Shown here in pieces: positions 5,333 through 15,500 of a DNA stretch of 29,185 nt. The DNA is taken from positions 1-29,185 of IMG/VR virus record IMGVR_UViG_3300035220_000447; one strand, written 5' to 3'. The DNA is from a virus. The translations under genes were made by a program, and so were the position numbers. The first letter of the stretch is position 1. The number at the start of each line of letters is the position of its first letter. The notes beneath the pieces are model-generated. The model made no database searches and had not been told where the DNA came from. It was given only the letters and a program-made list of their open reading frames with translations.

Positions 5333-8300
5333 AGATTAAACCCTTCTCTAATCTAGTAAAATTTATCCCTAAGGACCGTAGAGGGAGATTTGAGAAAGGT
5401 CAGGTATATCCTGCTGACTATTTTGAAGTAAGTGCTACAGATATTGCCGCAGCAGATGCCGGTGCATCAGCAAATCTTATTAATCCAGACGGAGGTGGAT
5501 CTGGTAACTCTGGTGGTGGTCCGGGAGTAAGTATTGAAACTCTTGTTCCATCCATTATTGATATTGATCCTAATACTGACAAAACAATAACAGCAACTGA
5601 ACCTACAACTACTGCTATTGTTTTAGAAGTAAGTGCTGGCGCAAATAGAATTGATCCCGCAAATACAACATTTCAGTGGCAGCAGTCTATTAATGATGGT
5701 GTATCGTGGTCTAATATTTTTGGTGAAATTTATACAACCTTGCAATTGACAGCAGGACTCACTAGTAGTCAGAGTGGATACCAGTATCGTTGTAAAATAC
5801 AAAATGCTTCAGCAGTAAATTCTCCTGCATTTTCAGGGGTCTTTATTCTTGCCATCAACAGAAGTATTGTAATTACAGCACAACCAATATGGACTCCTAC
5901 TGCACAGGGTATTACTTTTACATTAAATTCAACAGCCACTATTAGTAGTTCTACATTAAATTATCAATGGCAGAAAAAAGAATCTGGTAGTAATGTTTGG
6001 AATAATATTTCTGGTGCGGATGGTACAAATATTTCAAGTGGTACACAAGTATCATATACTACACCAATCTTAGATATTGATGATGATACTGATGATCAGT
6101 ATAGAGTTGTCTTTACTAATGCTGATGCCGCAGATGTATACAGTAATATTGTCACAGCGGTTGTTTTAGGATTTGATTTTAGAATTCAACCTCAAATTGA
6201 TGGTATAGAATTTTGGGATTTTGAGGAACATGGGACATTAATCTTTAATCCTAGTAATTCAACTGCATACACTGTAACTTCACTTTCTAGTGCTAGAAGT
6301 AAATTTGCTACCAAAATATGGGGACAAGGAACTTGTGCTGGAAAAGGTGGTCACACAGATGCACAAGTTCCTTTAAGTACAGGTCAGCAATTAAAACTTC
6401 TTATGAACTCTGGTGGTGGTGCGGCAGGATCATCAGACTCTGGACGCTACGCAGAGGCAGGAGGAGGGTACGCAGGTATCTTTGATACTTCGGTATCATA
6501 TGCCAATGCTCTTGCCATTGCAGGCGGTGCTGGTGGATCTAGTCTTAACATGGCATCTAGTTGTGGTGGCAGTCAATCTTCTATAAGTTATCCATATACC
6601 GTAACTTCATCATACTCATGCACTACCACCCAGATTGTTAGTGACGTTCGTAATAAGAGTGGTACTGTTTATCATTCTTATAATAATGCCGCTCAATCAA
6701 ATAACGCTTTGTATTGGAGTGGAAACACTGCTACTGCTTTTACTACAGGACATTGGCCACCTAGAGGGTATTATGTATATTTCAATCCCGCAGATTATTT
6801 TCTAGATGCTAATTATACTTTAAGTATTTATGCTGGGGCATGGACTGCTGGTGGCGGAGCTGCGCCAGGTTTTTATATTGGTGCGCTTCAAAAATTCTTT
6901 TATGGATTCTTAGTATACTTCTATAGAAATGATAATGGTTATGGTAGTTATGTTGCCAACTGGGGTTGGAACGCCTATGCTAACTATAGTACAACTATAA
7001 CAGTACCAACAACTTGTTATACAAGTAACACATATTATTACACCCACACAGGAGGATTAAAAGTTTCTGGAGGGTCTGGAGGTGGTCTAACAGGAACTGA
7101 TGGTGGTGATAGTTCACAATCAGCAATTTCTGCTACTGGAGGCGATGGTGCCTCTCAGTCTGCGGGTGGTGCTGGCGGAACAACATCATCAGGTGGTTCA
7201 ACTAATGGCACTACTGGTTCTACTTTACAAGGTGGTGTAGGTGGTGCTAACAGCGGATCTTATGCTGCTCCAGGTGGTGGCGGCGGCGGTGGCGGTTACT
7301 ATGGTGGTGGTGGCGGTGCTGGTGGTTATGATGGATATAATGGAAGCAGTGACCCCGGAAAAGGAACACAATCAGGTGGAGGTGGTGCTGGTGGATCAGG
7401 TTATGTGCATTCTACTGCTACAGGAAGTACAACTGCATTTGCAGGACAAAGTGATCCTAATAGAGGAACTGCCGGAGATCATGAACAGGATTCAAGGATT
7501 GTTATAGAAGCAACTTATATTAATATACAAACTCAACCACAAGGTTCTGTCATTTCTTCTGGATCTACTGCAACTTTTACTGTCGCTGCAGAAGTAATTG
7601 GTCAATCATCTCCTACTATTAATTATCAGTGGGAGGTATCATCTGGTGGAGTTTATACAAATATTAGCGGTGCTACTTCTAATAGTTACACAACACCAAC
7701 ATTAACTACATCAGATAGTGGAAACAAATATAGATGTATTATCACAAATAATTTTTCAAGAACAAAGATTACATCTGATGCTGTAGTTCTAGTTGTTGGT
7801 CCTGGAAATTCAACACTTGTTATTGATTCACTTGGATCTACTACTGTTGACTTGACAGATGCTACTGACTTTACATTCAAAATTTGGGGTGCTGGTGGCG
7901 GCGGAACAGGAGAATGTCCTTCAGGAAGTTTTAGTGGTGGATCTGGTGGATATGCTTCTGGAACAATCTCTAATATAGGTTCTGGTGATTCACTTACAGT
8001 ATTTGTAGGTTCTACTGGTCTTGGAGATTCTGCTGCTGGTATGAGTGGTTATGGAGCGGGTCGCGGTGGTCAGAGATCAGAACTTGCATATACTAGATCA
8101 GGTAATACTGCTAATTGGTATGTTGGCGGCGGTGGTGGAGCTGGTCAAAATGGTCAGGGTGGTGGCGGTGGTGCCCCAAATGGATCTGTAGGAAGTGGTA
8201 CTGGTCCTAACGCTGGCGGCGCTGCTTCATCTAGTGGTGGTGGTTCAGGCGGCGGTGGTGGCGCTGGATCTGGTACTACTGGAAGATCTGGCGGTGGCGC

Positions 8301-9414
8301 TTCGGGAGGAGCTCCATATAATCAAGGAAACCGTGGAGGTGGAGGTGGTTCAGGTTTCTATGGAGGCGGTGGTGGCGGTGGTCAGAATACTGGCAACAAT
8401 TGCACTGGTGGTGGTGCAGGCGGTGGATCAGGTTATGTCTCCGTCCCCTCTTCAATCACTGGCGATCTTTCGGGTACTACTTATACTTCTGGAAGTCAAG
8501 GTTCTTCCAGTGGTGCTGCAGCACCATATAATAATGATCCTGATTATGTAGCAGGACGTGGCGCTAATAGTGGTCATGGTCTTGCTATCATTGAAGTTTC
8601 TGTGCCCCAAGGACTTCTGATGACTGGAATTACCACAAATACTGCTACTGATATTTCAGATCTTTCCAGTACAACTACTTTAACTGAACCTGTTTTCTTA
8701 ACTGCTCAATCTCAAGATTTTGATATCACAGTAAGACTTCGTGGCAACACTCCTCCGGGGAATGGGGGAACTGGTGGTTATGTCCAAGGAACGGTGCGTC
8801 TTCCTATGGGCGATGTTTTCAGACTTCAATATGATTCTAGATATGCAGCATTATTTTATGGCACTGGAACTAATGGTGGTAATTGTATAATGCTTGCAGC
8901 TGAGGGTGGATATGAAGGAAATCCTAGAAGTGAAGGAGGGGCCGGGGGCGCACCCAGACCACCCGAACCTCAGGGTGGTAATGCTGGATATACTTCTGGA
9001 GCAAGTGGTGCCTCTTTGAATGGTTCAGGTGGAGGTGGTGGTGGAACCACTAGTGGATATAGAAATGGTACAGGTGGAGGTGGTGGTGCTAAAGGTGGAG
9101 ATCTATCTGCTGGTTCTGGAACTACTGGTAATTTCTTCTCTGCTGGTTATGGTGGAGGTGGTATTGATGGTAGTGGTGGTCAAGGCGGTATGGGATATTA
9201 TGGTGGCGGTGGCGGTGGAGGCGGTTGGGATACTGGTATTAGTTATGGTGCTTACTTTGGTGGAGGTGGAGGCGGCGGATCGTCTTATATTGGAGGTCTT
9301 CCAAGTCCCTCTGTTGATCCGAATAGTCCTACAGAAATAACTGTAAGTAATACTTCTCATGGAACTGAATCGGGTTCACCACAGATCCAAATCATCAGTA
9401 TTGCTCCAGCATAA
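5329..9414 (+). CDS. Giant Ig-like / glycine-rich adhesin-like tail protein
   Basis: The protein has 1361 aa. After a short basic N-terminus (PFSNLVKFIPKDRRGRFEKG) come about three Ig-like domains, each with a Q-W core and Y-R-C strand (near residues 70-175, 178-285 and 730-825). Three Gly-rich modules follow the pattern beta-segment, F-K-I-W-G-x-G, poly-Gly runs, and a closing strand. They lie at about 290-725, 826-1090 and 1095-1361. The first carries an insertion of about 150 residues rich in Tyr, Trp, Ser and Asn (about 405-560). Poly-Gly modules of this kind resemble the glycine-rich domain families and, in overall character, the poly-Gly sandwich of T4-like gp38 adhesins. Host binding is therefore likely but inferred. 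The start overlaps the PAAR gene (ATGA at 5329). Repetitive GGT/GGC codons make it prone to recombination and assembly error. Confidence 0.85.
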   Translation: MKIKPFSNLVKFIPKDRRGRFEKGQVYPADYFEVSATDIAAADAGASANLINPDGGGSGNSGGGPGVSIETLVPSIIDIDPNTDKTITATEPTTTAIVLEVSAGANRIDPANTTFQWQQSINDGVSWSNIFGEIYTTLQLTAGLTSSQSGYQYRCKIQNASAVNSPAFSGVFILAINRSIVITAQPIWTPTAQGITFTLNSTATISSSTLNYQWQKKESGSNVWNNISGADGTNISSGTQVSYTTPILDIDDDTDDQYRVVFTNADAADVYSNIVTAVVLGFDFRIQPQIDGIEFWDFEEHGTLIFNPSNSTAYTVTSLSSARSKFATKIWGQGTCAGKGGHTDAQVPLSTGQQLKLLMNSGGGAAGSSDSGRYAEAGGGYAGIFDTSVSYANALAIAGGAGGSSLNMASSCGGSQSSISYPYTVTSSYSCTTTQIVSDVRNKSGTVYHSYNNAAQSNNALYWSGNTATAFTTGHWPPRGYYVYFNPADYFLDANYTLSIYAGAWTAGGGAAPGFYIGALQKFFYGFLVYFYRNDNGYGSYVANWGWNAYANYSTTITVPTTCYTSNTYYYTHTGGLKVSGGSGGGLTGTDGGDSSQSAISATGGDGASQSAGGAGGTTSSGGSTNGTTGSTLQGGVGGANSGSYAAPGGGGGGGGYYGGGGGAGGYDGYNGSSDPGKGTQSGGGGAGGSGYVHSTATGSTTAFAGQSDPNRGTAGDHEQDSRIVIEATYINIQTQPQGSVISSGSTATFTVAAEVIGQSSPTINYQWEVSSGGVYTNISGATSNSYTTPTLTTSDSGNKYRCIITNNFSRTKITSDAVVLVVGPGNSTLVIDSLGSTTVDLTDATDFTFKIWGAGGGGTGECPSGSFSGGSGGYASGTISNIGSGDSLTVFVGSTGLGDSAAGMSGYGAGRGGQRSELAYTRSGNTANWYVGGGGGAGQNGQGGGGGAPNGSVGSGTGPNAGGAASSSGGGSGGGGGAGSGTTGRSGGGASGGAPYNQGNRGGGGGSGFYGGGGGGGQNTGNNCTGGGAGGGSGYVSVPSSITGDLSGTTYTSGSQGSSSGAAAPYNNDPDYVAGRGANSGHGLAIIEVSVPQGLLMTGITTNTATDISDLSSTTTLTEPVFLTAQSQDFDITVRLRGNTPPGNGGTGGYVQGTVRLPMGDVFRLQYDSRYAALFYGTGTNGGNCIMLAAEGGYEGNPRSEGGAGGAPRPPEPQGGNAGYTSGASGASLNGSGGGGGGTTSGYRNGTGGGGGAKGGDLSAGSGTTGNFFSAGYGGGGIDGSGGQGGMGYYGGGGGGGGWDTGISYGAYFGGGGGGGSSYIGGLPSPSVDPNSPTEITVSNTSHGTESGSPQIQIISIAPA
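7246..7410 (+). repeat. Low-complexity GGT/GGC/GGA tract, first Gly-rich module
   Basis: Near-continuous glycine codons (for example GGTGGTGGCGGCGG) encode a poly-Gly stretch of the adhesin-like protein. The same kind of tract recurs at about 8120-8430 and 8990-9290. Codon third positions vary, so protein-level selection keeps the glycines. Confidence 0.7.
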
Positions 9415-9429
9415 TTAGTGTGCTATACT
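9401..9429 (+). promoter_or_regulatory. Possible sigma70-like promoter
   Basis: TTGCTC (9401-9406) and TATACT (9424-9429) are separated by 17 bases, 24 bases before the ATG at 9453. The -35 match is weak (3 of 6) and the -10 match is good (5 of 6). Confidence 0.25.
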
Positions 9430-9452
9430 AAAAAAGTAAACTTAAGGAATCT

Positions 9453-9596
9453 ATGTCCCGCACCAAATCTCTTAACGGTAACGAAAATATTGAACCACAA
9501 CCTAAAAAATCTCGTCAGGGGTATGGCAAGCATACTAAATATAGTGCAAGCTCTCGTAATGGGGCTAAAAAACGCTACCGAGGACAAGGAAAATGA
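9453..9596 (+). CDS. 47-aa very basic small protein
   Basis: ATG 9453 follows TAAGGA (9443-9448) by 4 bases, and TGA is at 9594-9596. The protein is rich in Lys, Arg, Ser, Gly and Asn, ending NGAKKRYRGQGK, and has no hydrophobic core. It is probably disordered and may bind nucleic acid or another virion protein. A KK-x-YRGQG tail is familiar from small phage ORFs, but I cannot name a family. Its stop overlaps the next start (ATGA). An overlapping ORF starting at 9418 in another frame is the weaker candidate, because this one has the Shine-Dalgarno sequence and the coupling. Confidence 0.65.
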   Translation: MSRTKSLNGNENIEPQPKKSRQGYGKHTKYSASSRNGAKKRYRGQGK

Positions 9597-9685
9597 GCGA
9601 AGAAACACCAGCACCAAAGTCTTATGGTTATGTCGTAGGACGTAGACCATCAGAACAAGAACATCCAGACAAAGAAAAAGAATAA
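9593..9685 (+). CDS. 30-aa mini-protein
   Basis: ATG 9593 lies in an ATGA overlap with the previous stop, and TAA 9683-9685 overlaps the next ATG by one base (TAATG). The 30 residues (MSEETPAPKSYGYVVGRRP, then an acidic and basic tail) are hydrophilic. AGGA (9581-9584) lies 8 bases before the start. The coupled position on both sides is the main support; no family or function is assigned. The frame might instead serve only to couple translation between its neighbours. Confidence 0.45.
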   Translation: MSEETPAPKSYGYVVGRRPSEQEHPDKEKE

Positions 9686-10278
9686 TGAGTGATATTGAGG
9701 AGCATATTAAGGACTGGATTGCTAGAATTTCTGAAGTTCGCCCTGAATTAGGAAATTTTAGTGTGTGTCCTTTCTCTTCAACTGCAACTTATAAGATTAT
9801 ACACACACCTATTGACGACATCATTCCTACAGAAGGGTCTGATGTCGTTATTTTTGTTGTTGAAGACTATTTGGATACACTTGCTATTCAAATGTGGTGT
9901 GAAATTTACAACAAAATATATCCAGAATATATATTTTTGGAAGATTGTGGTAGTTATCACACCTTTATTAATGGTGTCCAGACAAATAATGGTAAGTATA
10001 ACCTTATCATGTCTCAAACTAAGGCAATATTGCGGCAACACCGCGAAATTTTAGCAAAATCTGGATATTATGAGCATTGGAATGATGCTATGATGCAAGA
10101 AATTCTTGGAACTGATTACGAAATCGTAAAAACTACAAAAAAATCAATGGGAAACTCACCAACCGATAAAAGCAAAGACTTTATTAAGTCTGGAATGACA
10201 TTAATTACTCAAATTGAGTCGGAAAGACTTTTGAAAAAGAGTAACCAAAAGAAAACTTCTAAAAATCGTGATAAATAA
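9685..10278 (+). CDS. 197-aa conserved-looking hypothetical with VCPF motif
   Basis: This soluble alpha/beta protein begins with an amphipathic helix (EEHIKDWIARISEVRPELG) and a VCPF motif (27-30). Beta segments follow (SDVVIFVVEDYLDTL; YPEYIFLEDCG), then a helical region (SQTKAILRQHREILAKSGYYEHWNDAMMQEIL). The tail is Lys-rich and probably disordered (173-197). The order helix, CPF and long helix before a GYY-x-x-W segment recalls DUF1415-like proteins, but I cannot confirm it. No catalytic residue set is evident. It starts in a TAATG overlap. Its stop codon lies inside the gp25 late promoter, so it is the last gene before the baseplate-wedge cluster. Confidence 0.75.
   Translation: MSDIEEHIKDWIARISEVRPELGNFSVCPFSSTATYKIIHTPIDDIIPTEGSDVVIFVVEDYLDTLAIQMWCEIYNKIYPEYIFLEDCGSYHTFINGVQTNNGKYNLIMSQTKAILRQHREILAKSGYYEHWNDAMMQEILGTDYEIVKTTKKSMGNSPTDKSKDFIKSGMTLITQIESERLLKKSNQKKTSKNRDK
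10270..10277 (+). promoter_or_regulatory. Late promoter GATAAATA before gp25
   Basis: It matches the cyanophage late element NATAAATA (T4 TATAAATA) and overlaps the upstream stop codon TAA (10276-10278). The gp25 ATG is 21 bases downstream, giving a short leader if transcription starts about 10 bases after the octamer. Confidence 0.6.
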
Positions 10279-10297
10279 CTGAAATACCTGCTACGAA

Positions 10298-10699
10298 ATG
10301 GCGCTTTTACCGTCAAGATCTTATAAAGACTTAAGTTTTACCTTCAAAATTAACCCGTTGAAGAAAGATCTTGCTATCCTTAAGGATGAGAATGCTATTA
10401 AGAGAGCACTTCTCAACTTATTCTCATACAGAAAAGGTGAAAAGTTTTTTAATCCGACATTTGGTAGCGGAATTCCTGATTTATTGTTTGAACCCTTTGA
10501 TTTTGTTACAGGGGGATCAATTAAAAGCGAAATTGAAAGTTTAATTACTTTATATGAACCTAGAATAACCTTATTAGAAGTTGTTATTGATTTGGATGAG
10601 TCCAATTATGAGTATGGGGTTCAGATTGTATATTTGATACCTGATAGTGGTCAGGTTAATAATGTTACATTATCATTACCATCTTCATCTAGAATATAA
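10298..10699 (+). CDS. 25: Baseplate wedge subunit gp25 (GPW/gp25 family)
   Basis: This 133-aa protein is about the length of T4 gp25. It shows the family pattern: an N-terminal region leading to a helix with NAIKRALLNLFSYRKGEKFFNP, then FGSGIPDLLFEP, a second helix ending in the conserved EPR (YEPRITLLEV), and a final beta segment. gp25 joins gp6, gp7 and gp53 in the wedge and contacts the first sheath ring; related proteins occur in type VI secretion (TssE). The stop codon directly abuts the gp6 ATG, the order found in T4-like cyanophages. Transcription probably starts at the late element overlapping the preceding gene. Confidence 0.95.
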   Translation: MALLPSRSYKDLSFTFKINPLKKDLAILKDENAIKRALLNLFSYRKGEKFFNPTFGSGIPDLLFEPFDFVTGGSIKSEIESLITLYEPRITLLEVVIDLDESNYEYGVQIVYLIPDSGQVNNVTLSLPSSSRI

Positions 10700-12550
10700 A
10701 TGGCATTCGCACAAGTAAGTTCTTTAGACTACGCTGATATCAAAGCGACTCTAATTGATTATTTAAAACGTAATAGTGATTTCACAGACTACGACTTTGA
10801 AGGATCAAGCCTAGCAGCGGTGGTTGATCTTTTGGCGTATAACACTTATTATACTGCTTTCAATACAACGATGGCAGTTAATGAGAGTTTTCTGTCGTCT
10901 GCCTCATTACGAGATAATATTGTTAAAGTTGCGAAGCAATTAGGATATACTCCAAAATCTACAACTTCATCACAAGCATTTGTTCAACTTAAAGTTGATT
11001 TTACCGCTTTGGCAGCAGTTGACCAAAGATTGGTTCCGTCATTTTTGACTTTAAAGAAAGGAAATTGCTTTATTTCATCAAATCCAGAATCTAGACAAGA
11101 AACGTTTCAGTTTGCTACTTTAGAGGATGTAGTTTCTCCTGTAACTAACAATATTTGCCTTATTTCAAATGTTGTGAATGACCAATTAAGAGCTACTGAA
11201 GGAATTTATCTGAATACCACATATTTGGTTGATAATACTACTCCAAATCAAAAATTTATTATCCCTACAATAAATGTAGATACTTCAAGTATCAGAGTAT
11301 CTGTAAGGGAGTCTGCTAATTCTACGAATAAAGAAAATTATACATTAGCAGAAAATATTTTAGATATTGGATCTACCCACAAAGTATTTTTTGTTCAGGA
11401 AACTGATGATTCTCAATACGAGTTATTATTTGGTGATGGAGTTTTAGGAAAGAAGTTATCAGATAATAATATCATTGAAGTTTCATATTTGCTTTCTTCT
11501 GGAGAGTCTGCAAATAAATTAAAGAACTTTGTTTTTTCTGGTGAAATTTATGATGAATCTCTCAATAGAATTCTGACCGGAATTACTACTACTGTAATAA
11601 ATGGAAGTGAAGGAGGAGACGATATTGAAAGTGAGACGGTAATTAAGAGAAATGCTCCTAAATTTTATTCTTCTCAAAATAGAGCAGTCACTTTAGATGA
11701 TTATAAAGTAATCACACAGAGACTTTACTCAGCAATTGCTGATATTATTGTATATGGTGGTGAAACTGAAGAACCGCCCGAATATGGCAGAGTTAAAATT
11801 GCAATTAAACCTAAGTTTAGTGATAGCTTAAGTAATTCCACAAAAAGAGATATTTTAACTAAATTAAAGAAATTTACCGTTGCTTCTGTAACCCCTGTTA
11901 TTATAGATCCATCTATCGTTGATGTATTAGTAAATAGTAAAATTTACTATAGAAGTACTGATACCAACCTAACACATGAGCAGTTAAGAAATGTTGTTAT
12001 TGAAAATCTTACTCAATATCGTGATACTAATAGCATTAATAAATTTGGCGGTAGAATTAGAAAAAGTAAGGTTGCTACAGTTATTGATGCTGCCGAACGT
12101 TCTATCAGTGGTAACGTAACTGCAATTTCTTTGAGAAAGAAAATTAAACCTGCATTGAGTACAAACGCTCACTACTTACTTTGTTATAAAAATCCGTTCA
12201 GAAAATTTTGCGACAATAAAACTAACATTTCAAGTACTGTATTCAGAACGGTCAATTTTCCAAATACTGATTCGTATATGGAGAATATTGAGGACGGTAC
12301 AATTAGAATATATACTATTGACACAAGTACCGCAACTAAGAAAATTTTAATTGAAAATGTAGGAAAAGTTGACTTTGTAAAAGGTGATATAACTATTAAT
12401 CAAATTAATTTTGTTAGTGGATCAAATGCCGATAATGAAATTTTTATCCAAGCGGTCCCTGATAATGATGATATCCTCGCAGTGAGAGAGGTATATTTAA
12501 ACCTTTCGGTAGAAGATAGTCTGTTCCAGATATTCCAGGAAAACGTCTAA
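10700..12550 (+). CDS. 6: Baseplate wedge subunit gp6 (J-like family)
   Basis: The 616 aa are close to T4 gp6. The N-terminus has the strongly conserved layout of the cyanophage family: SLDYADIKATLIDYLKRN, DYDFEGSSLAAVVDLLAYN, NESFLSSASLRDNIVKVAKQLGYTP. Further features are YELLFGDGVLGKKL (around residue 245), the segment RNAPKFYSSQNRAVTLDDYK (around 316-335) typical of gpJ/gp6 proteins, and a long beta-rich C-terminus. gp6 dimers form the ring that ties the wedges together around the hub and undergo the switch on contraction. The start follows the gp25 stop with no gap, and the stop is 1 base before the next ATG. Confidence 0.93.
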   Translation: MAFAQVSSLDYADIKATLIDYLKRNSDFTDYDFEGSSLAAVVDLLAYNTYYTAFNTTMAVNESFLSSASLRDNIVKVAKQLGYTPKSTTSSQAFVQLKVDFTALAAVDQRLVPSFLTLKKGNCFISSNPESRQETFQFATLEDVVSPVTNNICLISNVVNDQLRATEGIYLNTTYLVDNTTPNQKFIIPTINVDTSSIRVSVRESANSTNKENYTLAENILDIGSTHKVFFVQETDDSQYELLFGDGVLGKKLSDNNIIEVSYLLSSGESANKLKNFVFSGEIYDESLNRILTGITTTVINGSEGGDDIESETVIKRNAPKFYSSQNRAVTLDDYKVITQRLYSAIADIIVYGGETEEPPEYGRVKIAIKPKFSDSLSNSTKRDILTKLKKFTVASVTPVIIDPSIVDVLVNSKIYYRSTDTNLTHEQLRNVVIENLTQYRDTNSINKFGGRIRKSKVATVIDAAERSISGNVTAISLRKKIKPALSTNAHYLLCYKNPFRKFCDNKTNISSTVFRTVNFPNTDSYMENIEDGTIRIYTIDTSTATKKILIENVGKVDFVKGDITINQINFVSGSNADNEIFIQAVPDNDDILAVREVYLNLSVEDSLFQIFQENV

Positions 12551-12551
12551 C

Positions 12552-15500
12552 ATGGATCTTAATAAGCTTAAAATTTCGGATTTGGTTGCAGAACAACTAC
12601 CAGATTTTGTCGTCAATGAATTTCCAACGTTTGTAAAGTTTTTTGAGGAATATTATAGATCACTAGAAATTGTTGGTGGTATAAGTGATATTACCGAGAA
12701 TTTTTTAGAATATAAAAATTTAGAAGAACTTAGAAAATTTGACTTAGTAAAAACATACGAATTGCAGCAAGATATTTCTACTTCTGCAACATCTATTGTT
12801 TTAGATAAGTTAGATGGTCTTCCATCTGAAAATGGCATCATCATGATTGATGATGAAATTATTTTCTATAGAAGTGTAAATTTAACATCAAAAACTCTCC
12901 TAGAATGTGAGAGGGGATTTTCTGGTATTGTTGAATATTCTTCTTCAAAGACTGTACCAACTTCTACAGTTGCAGATAGTCATTTAGCAAGTTCAAAAGT
13001 TAATAATCTATCAAATCTTATTAAATTTCTTATTTTAAGAAATTATGAAAATCAGTATCTTGATGGGTTTCCTCATGAAAATATTTCTGATCAAATTAGT
13101 AGAGATACTTTAATTAGAAATGTTAAAGATTTTTATAGTTATAAAGGAACAGATCTTTCTATTGAATTTTTATTCCGAGCATTGTTTGATGAAGAAGTAA
13201 CTGTAAGATATCCTAAAGATTATGTAATCAAATCTTCTTTCTCAGATTGGACTGTTGATGATGTCATTAAAGTAGAAGAAATTGATGGAGATCCTTATGA
13301 TCTTGTCGGAAATGAATTAAATCAAACCGATGCTAGTGGACAGGATGTTAAAGTTGCTGTTATTGATCAAATCCTTGTAAATAATATTCAAAATTATCCA
13401 TCTGGGGATAAAAATGTATATGAGATTAGATTAAACGTAACTAATAACCAATACTTCACTATTCCTAGTAATACTATTGTTCGTGGAGTATTGAGTAATA
13501 CCAGTTCTGTAGTTACTGTTGATAGTACAATTGGATTTCCAGAATTAAATGGAATTATTAAAATTGATGACGAGTTTATTACATATCGCTTTAAAACCTT
13601 TAATCAATTTATTGATTGTGGTAGAGGTACTTATAATACTGTCGCAGTTAGTCATGCAGATTTACAACCCGTAATTACTACTGAAACTCTTTTTGGTTAT
13701 AAAGATGGTGACCGAATAGATTCAAATAAAATTAGACTTAGATTATTAGGATCTCTTTCCACGACTAGTATTGTTGATGGTTCTAATTACTATAATGAAA
13801 ATGAAATTATCACATTATCACTTGATGGCACAGTTGATGATAGAGAACAATTTAATTCATGGAGAAAAAACGAAATTGGATCATTTGGAAGTAGTTCAGA
13901 TGTCCAAATTAACAATGCGGTTGGAAAAATTACTTCAGGTGTAACATCTGTATATAAAGATAAAAATTTCGTATATATTGCATCTCCTGGATTACCAACT
14001 CATCCAATTGGTAGTTTTAGAGGTGTAGGTTTTGATGTCAAAAATCAGAATCTTTTAAAATCTATTCCATTAGTACCTGAAAAAAATACACAAGAACAGT
14101 TTACTAAAGATACACCAGTAGGATTATTTGTAAATGGTGTTGAGGCATTTAGTGCTCAAGATTATGAAGATGTGCCATTTGGAGATATTACAGAGGTTAG
14201 TGTATCTTCTACCGGTTTTGGTTTTGAGACGGATGTCCAACCTGTATTCAGAGTTGTTGATGGAACTGGTTCTAATGCTACTTTCCATGCAAATATTATT
14301 GACGGTAAGGTAATCTCAGTAGATGTTGTTAATGGTGGATCTGGATATACATCAGATCGTGTTTTTGAAGTTACATATGGATTTGATGCTACTGCTAGTG
14401 TCCTAAATGATGGTGACTTAGCTTTTGGGCAAATTAAAAACATTAGTGTAACTAATCCTGGTGTTAACTATGTGGTTGCTCCTAGGGTAGAAATTACTGA
14501 TATCTCAGGAAAAGGAAATGGTGCTTTTGCCACAGCACAAATTAACAACAATGAAGTTGTGGGAATTACTGTTCTTAATGGTGGTGTAGATTATACTGAC
14601 AAGAGCACCATTAGAATAAGGATCATTTCAAAAGCATCAGGAGTAAAAGCTATAAGTATCGTCAGAAAATGGTCTTTTGACAGAGTATTTAAAACTACTC
14701 ATGACAAGGATAATGCAGGTATTTGGGCAGTAGCTCAGTCCATAAAGTCTGACAGTGGTAATGGTTACTTATATGCTAGTAGAAACATAGAATATAATTT
14801 ACAATATGGATATCCATCAAATCCAAAAATTCTCAGACATACGCTATCTGATAATGTTCAGGGCGTAAATGCTAATTATGATGAAAAAACATCTGGATTT
14901 GTTCACTCTCCTATTTTAGGATGGGCATATGATGGTAATCCAATTTATGGACCATATGGTTATTCTCAAGCATTGAATGAAAGTAGTGGCATCTCTAGAC
15001 AAACTAGTTCATATGCATTAAACACTACTTCTCTTGCGACAAGACCAAGTACATCAGTATATCCTTTGGGGGCATTTGTTCAGGATTATAATTTTGCCCA
15101 AGGAAATGGTAGTCTTGACAGAAATAATGGTCGTTTTTGTAAAACACCAGAATATCCTAATGGTAGATATTGCTACTTCATAACTGTAGACAATGATGGT
15201 GCTGGAAAGTATCCATATATTCTTGGTACAACTTACCAATCAGTTCCATCACAATACAATTTTAATATTGAATTCAATCAATCAAATCAAAATAATTTAC
15301 CTGCAGATGCAAGGAGAATTAGAAGTGCAAATACACCAAGTCAAGGATTTGATGCTTCCCTTCTTGTAGGAGAGGTTCAAAGAGGGGAACTCAGTTCGTT
15401 TACTGTGAATTCTAGTGGAGATTCCTTCAAAAACTTAGATTTTGTTTTTATTGATAATACTGATACAGAAGGATCTAGATCTTTTGGTAGGGTTGAGAAA

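Noticed and set aside
7241-7507. Plus-strand ORF of mainly Val/Leu residues in the Gly-rich gene
   Set aside because: It is a frame-shifted reading of GGT/GGC repeats (GTG, GTT, CTG codons). The same holds for 8195-8551 and 9020-9340.
7246-9290. CRISPR-like repetitive appearance
   Set aside because: The repeats are irregular glycine codons inside an open frame, without constant repeat length or unique spacers.
9418-9645. 75-aa plus-strand ORF and its minus-strand mirror at 9423-9650
   Set aside because: Both conflict with the 47-aa and 30-aa ORFs, which have a Shine-Dalgarno sequence and coupled junctions.
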